Source of the DNA: Dehalococcoidia bacterium
GTDB taxonomy: Bacteria > Chloroflexota > Dehalococcoidia > Dehalococcoidales > UBA2162
Direction: 5' to 3'
NCBI GenBank assembly: GCA_011191975.1
Contig: DUFA01000107.1
Coordinates: 1-42,531 of the forward strand
Length of the DNA stretch: 42,531 nt
Every line of letters starts with the position of its first letter. The first letter of the stretch is position 1. Positions 40,764 through 42,531 of the stretch are shown here, piece by piece. The position numbers and the translations under genes were made by a program. The notes under the pieces are model-generated. The model was given only the letters and a program-made list of their open reading frames with translations. It made no database searches and was not told the origin of the DNA.

Positions 40764-41558
40764 TTACTCATGAGGTATCCTCAATTTTTTAATCATAACC
40801 GTTAAAAGTACAACATCACTTTCACTCAATTCGTCTATCCTGTCGAGTCTGTCTTTTATCTCGGATATCATACTCGTACGCAGGTCCTCCTTTTCTGGTT
40901 CTTTCTTCAGTTTTTTCTCTACCAGTGCGGCACTTACCTGTGAAATCAATGCTGCCATGACTCCTATACCAACCACCATCAGCACCATACCCATAATCCT
41001 CCCCGGAATCGAGTGAGGAACGATATCACCATAACCTACCGTGGTAATAGTCGATATACTCCACCAGACCGCATCGGCGAAGTTGGTAATTCGTGCTTCG
41101 TCGGTGCCGGTTTCCAGAACAAGAACGGCAAAAGCCCCCAGGAAGATTACTACGATGGTGATTCCAGCCACAGCCACGAGGTTGCTTCGCTTTAAAAATC
41201 CACCAGATCGCATCATCACCCTTCTCATCCGGGCAAAGACTATTATCACTCTGACCAGCCGGAGAGAACGGAATCCAGTCGATATTGCTGGTATTGCACC
41301 CAACGCATAAAAAGCAACCGCCGGAATCATGGCTAATATCTCGAAACCACTTGTCTTTAGAAAATGTGATTTACTTTCGCTAGCCTTCAATCTGATAATA
41401 AAATCCCAGGCAAAAACACAGCATATAATTCCATCCGCGATATATATCGCTCTTAACATACCTTGGGATACTTCTGCTAAAGACTCAACGGCAACAAGAA
41501 TTATCGAAAAGATCGCCAGTATCCCGATCAGTATTTCAGTAATATTCCGTTTCGTCAT
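40764..41558 (-). CDS. Voltage-gated-type potassium channel
   Basis: A 264-residue ion channel with six hydrophobic segments. The fourth is arginine-rich (FRSLRLVRVIIVFARMRRV, 96-114), like a voltage sensor. The selectivity filter TVGYGD is at 173-178 after the pore helix WWSISTIT. A basic and acidic C-terminal coiled tail follows (about 212-264). The filter is the K+ signature. GGGAGG precedes the ATG. It converges with the zinc-ribbon gene, with about 256 non-coding bases between, in which I see no feature. Confidence 0.93.
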   Translation of the reverse strand: MTKRNITEILIGILAIFSIILVAVESLAEVSQGMLRAIYIADGIICCVFAWDFIIRLKASESKSHFLKTSGFEILAMIPAVAFYALGAIPAISTGFRSLRLVRVIIVFARMRRVMMRSGGFLKRSNLVAVAGITIVVIFLGAFAVLVLETGTDEARITNFADAVWWSISTITTVGYGDIVPHSIPGRIMGMVLMVVGIGVMAALISQVSAALVEKKLKKEPEKEDLRTSMISEIKDRLDRIDELSESDVVLLTVMIKKLRIPHE

Positions 41559-41722
41559 AATAACCTCCCTGAAACAGGCCAGTTTTGCCTATCATTGTCA
41601 ATTACCCTAAGTATATTATAAAAAAGTATCAGTTTGCCTTTGTTAGTTTTCTCTTCAATCTTCCTCAGATCCACCGTAGTTCGCTATAGACGAACGAAGG
41701 AGTGCAAGGGAGAAAAAAGTAA

Positions 41723-41756
41723 ACAAAGGATTCTCGAAAACAAGAGAATCCTTTGT
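41723..41756 (-). terminator. Intrinsic terminator of the dehydrogenase gene
   Basis: A perfect 13-bp stem (ACAAAGGATTCTC 41723-41735 with GAGAATCCTTTGT 41744-41756), an 8-base loop, and on the minus strand a T-rich tail (TTACTTTTTTC). It lies 22 bases past the stop at 41779. Confidence 0.8.
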
Positions 41757-41778
41757 AAGACGTTTCATAAGTAATTAG

Positions 41779-42531
41779 TTATTTCTTGTGTACTTCAGGA
41801 TTAACACAATTCGGCAGCGATTCACCACGCAGCCCTGCGATGATATTATCAGCAGCCATCAACGCCATCTTCTCACGGGTAGCGATACTCCCGCTGCCTA
41901 TGTGGGGAAGGATTACCACGTTATCCAGAGTCAACAGCGGATCATTGGATGGTATCGGCTCCACCTCGGTAACATCCAGCCCAGCAGCGAAAATCTTCCC
42001 GGATTTCAGAGCATCATATAGGGCTTTCTGATTGACCACCGGACCACGCGATGTATTTACCAGAACCGCGGTCGACTTCATTATGTCGAGTTCTCTTTCA
42101 CCTATCAGGTAACGCGTATTTTCATTTAACGGTACATTGATGCTGATAAAATCGGCTTCTACCAGCAACTCGTCAAGCGTGGATGCTCTCGTGAGTCCCA
42201 GTTCTTTTTCTATTTCGGCAGGAGCCTGAGTTCTGCTGTAATAGATCACCTTCATATCGAAGCCCCTGGCACGCTGTGCTATTTCTTTGCCAATTCTCCC
42301 AAGTCCGATAATTCCAAGTGTGGCATGGTGGATATCCTGTCCCATCATCAGGCCGGGCCCCCATGTTTTCCACAGACCTTTCCGTGTAAATATATCGGCC
42401 TCGACGATACGTCTCGCAGCAGCCATTATCAAAGCAAATGCGAGGTCAGCTGTTGTTTCTGTAAGAACCTCAGGCGTGTTACCGACTGGTATTCCACGCT
42501 TCGTCGCTTCCGGAATATCGATATTGTCATA
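41779..42531 (-). CDS. D-2-hydroxyacid dehydrogenase, glyoxylate-reductase type (partial)
   Basis: The frame is open from the window edge to the stop at 41779, giving 250 residues of the C-terminal part. The first visible residues YDNIDIPEATKRGIPVGNT are the family pattern before the NAD domain. The dinucleotide motif is in GIIGLGRIGKEIAQRARGFD. Catalytic Arg is in NTSRGPVVN, Glu in GLDVTEVEP and His in LPHIGSGSIATREKM. The last stretch resembles glyoxylate reductase (GyaR) more than phosphoglycerate dehydrogenase, but the substrate is not certain. The start lies outside the window. Confidence 0.9.
   Translation of the reverse strand, partial: YDNIDIPEATKRGIPVGNTPEVLTETTADLAFALIMAAARRIVEADIFTRKGLWKTWGPGLMMGQDIHHATLGIIGLGRIGKEIAQRARGFDMKVIYYSRTQAPAEIEKELGLTRASTLDELLVEADFISINVPLNENTRYLIGERELDIMKSTAVLVNTSRGPVVNQKALYDALKSGKIFAAGLDVTEVEPIPSNDPLLTLDNVVILPHIGSGSIATREKMALMAADNIIAGLRGESLPNCVNPEVHKK

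Noticed and set aside
40532-40805. Two overlapping open frames on the plus strand between the zinc-ribbon and channel genes
   Set aside because: Both lack a Shine-Dalgarno site, are low in structure, and one overlaps the channel gene end. They look like chance frames.
1-42531. CRISPR arrays, tRNA or rRNA genes, insertion sequences and prophage
   Set aside because: No regularly spaced repeats, no tRNA cloverleaf with a proper T-arm, and no transposase or phage structural gene was found on reading both strands.

Overview
The window looks like a piece of a strictly anaerobic bacterial chromosome, most likely Chloroflexota and probably class Dehalococcoidia. This placement is an inference from gene content: a Wood-Ljungdahl operon with bacterial CODH/ACS, a DUF3786-type protein, a corrinoid-methyltransferase-like URO-D protein and a 7TM histidine kinase. 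No rRNA or tRNA that would settle it is visible. I see no insertion sequence, prophage, CRISPR array or replication origin.

Region 1 (1-3.1 kb, all minus strand): the partial end of a cysteine-containing protein, a thioredoxin-like lipoprotein abutting CcdA (extracytoplasmic thiol redox), MobA (molybdenum cofactor guanylylation) and a DUF3786-type protein.

Region 2 (3.2-17.1 kb, minus strand): the core of the window, a 12-gene Wood-Ljungdahl operon in transcription order cooC2, fhs, cooC1, folD, a 72-codon orphan, acsD, cooS, acsB, acsC, acsE, metV, metF. It has one strong sigma-70-type promoter at 17059-17087 and a terminator-like hairpin after metF. It encodes every step from formate to methyl-corrinoid protein, plus CO2/CO interconversion and acetyl-CoA assembly or cleavage. 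Formate dehydrogenase, hydrogenase and the corrinoid-reactivating protein AcsV are absent here. Two long perfect hairpins without U-tracts lie between acsB and acsC and between acsE and metV, so the acsC-acsE segment is bracketed by RNA structures.

Region 3 (17.3-24.1 kb): a sugar-1-phosphate nucleotidylyltransferase with a beta-helix domain, then yebC-ruvC-ruvA (plus), a PhoU-like protein with a Na/Pi cotransporter (minus), and a URO-D/MtaA-superfamily protein (plus).

Region 4 (24.1-37.7 kb): accessory and regulatory genes with AT-rich, hairpin-bearing gaps. These include a membrane histidine kinase without a partner, two unrecognised small proteins, a VOC protein, MscL with a zinc ribbon, a PNPOx-like protein, a PIG-L deacetylase, a DinB-like protein, an MFS permease preceded by a terminator-like hairpin, a membrane-anchored nuclease-like protein overlapping a methyltransferase, and RluB. 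Two genes here are broken: a HAD hydrolase (two in-frame TAG codons plus a +1 shift) and an HD-domain gene (one in-frame TAA). A 54-codon membrane protein with a strong ribosome binding site lies at 37469-37633.

Region 5 (37.9-42.5 kb): uvrB overlapping a 59-codon basic protein, a zinc-ribbon protein, a K+-channel-like protein, and the 3' part of a glyoxylate-reductase-like dehydrogenase cut by the window edge.

I do not see a wholly novel multi-gene system. The best leads are the 72-codon orphan inside the CODH/ACS operon, the intercistronic hairpins bracketing acsC-acsE, the apparent attenuator in front of the MFS gene, and the two decaying genes.
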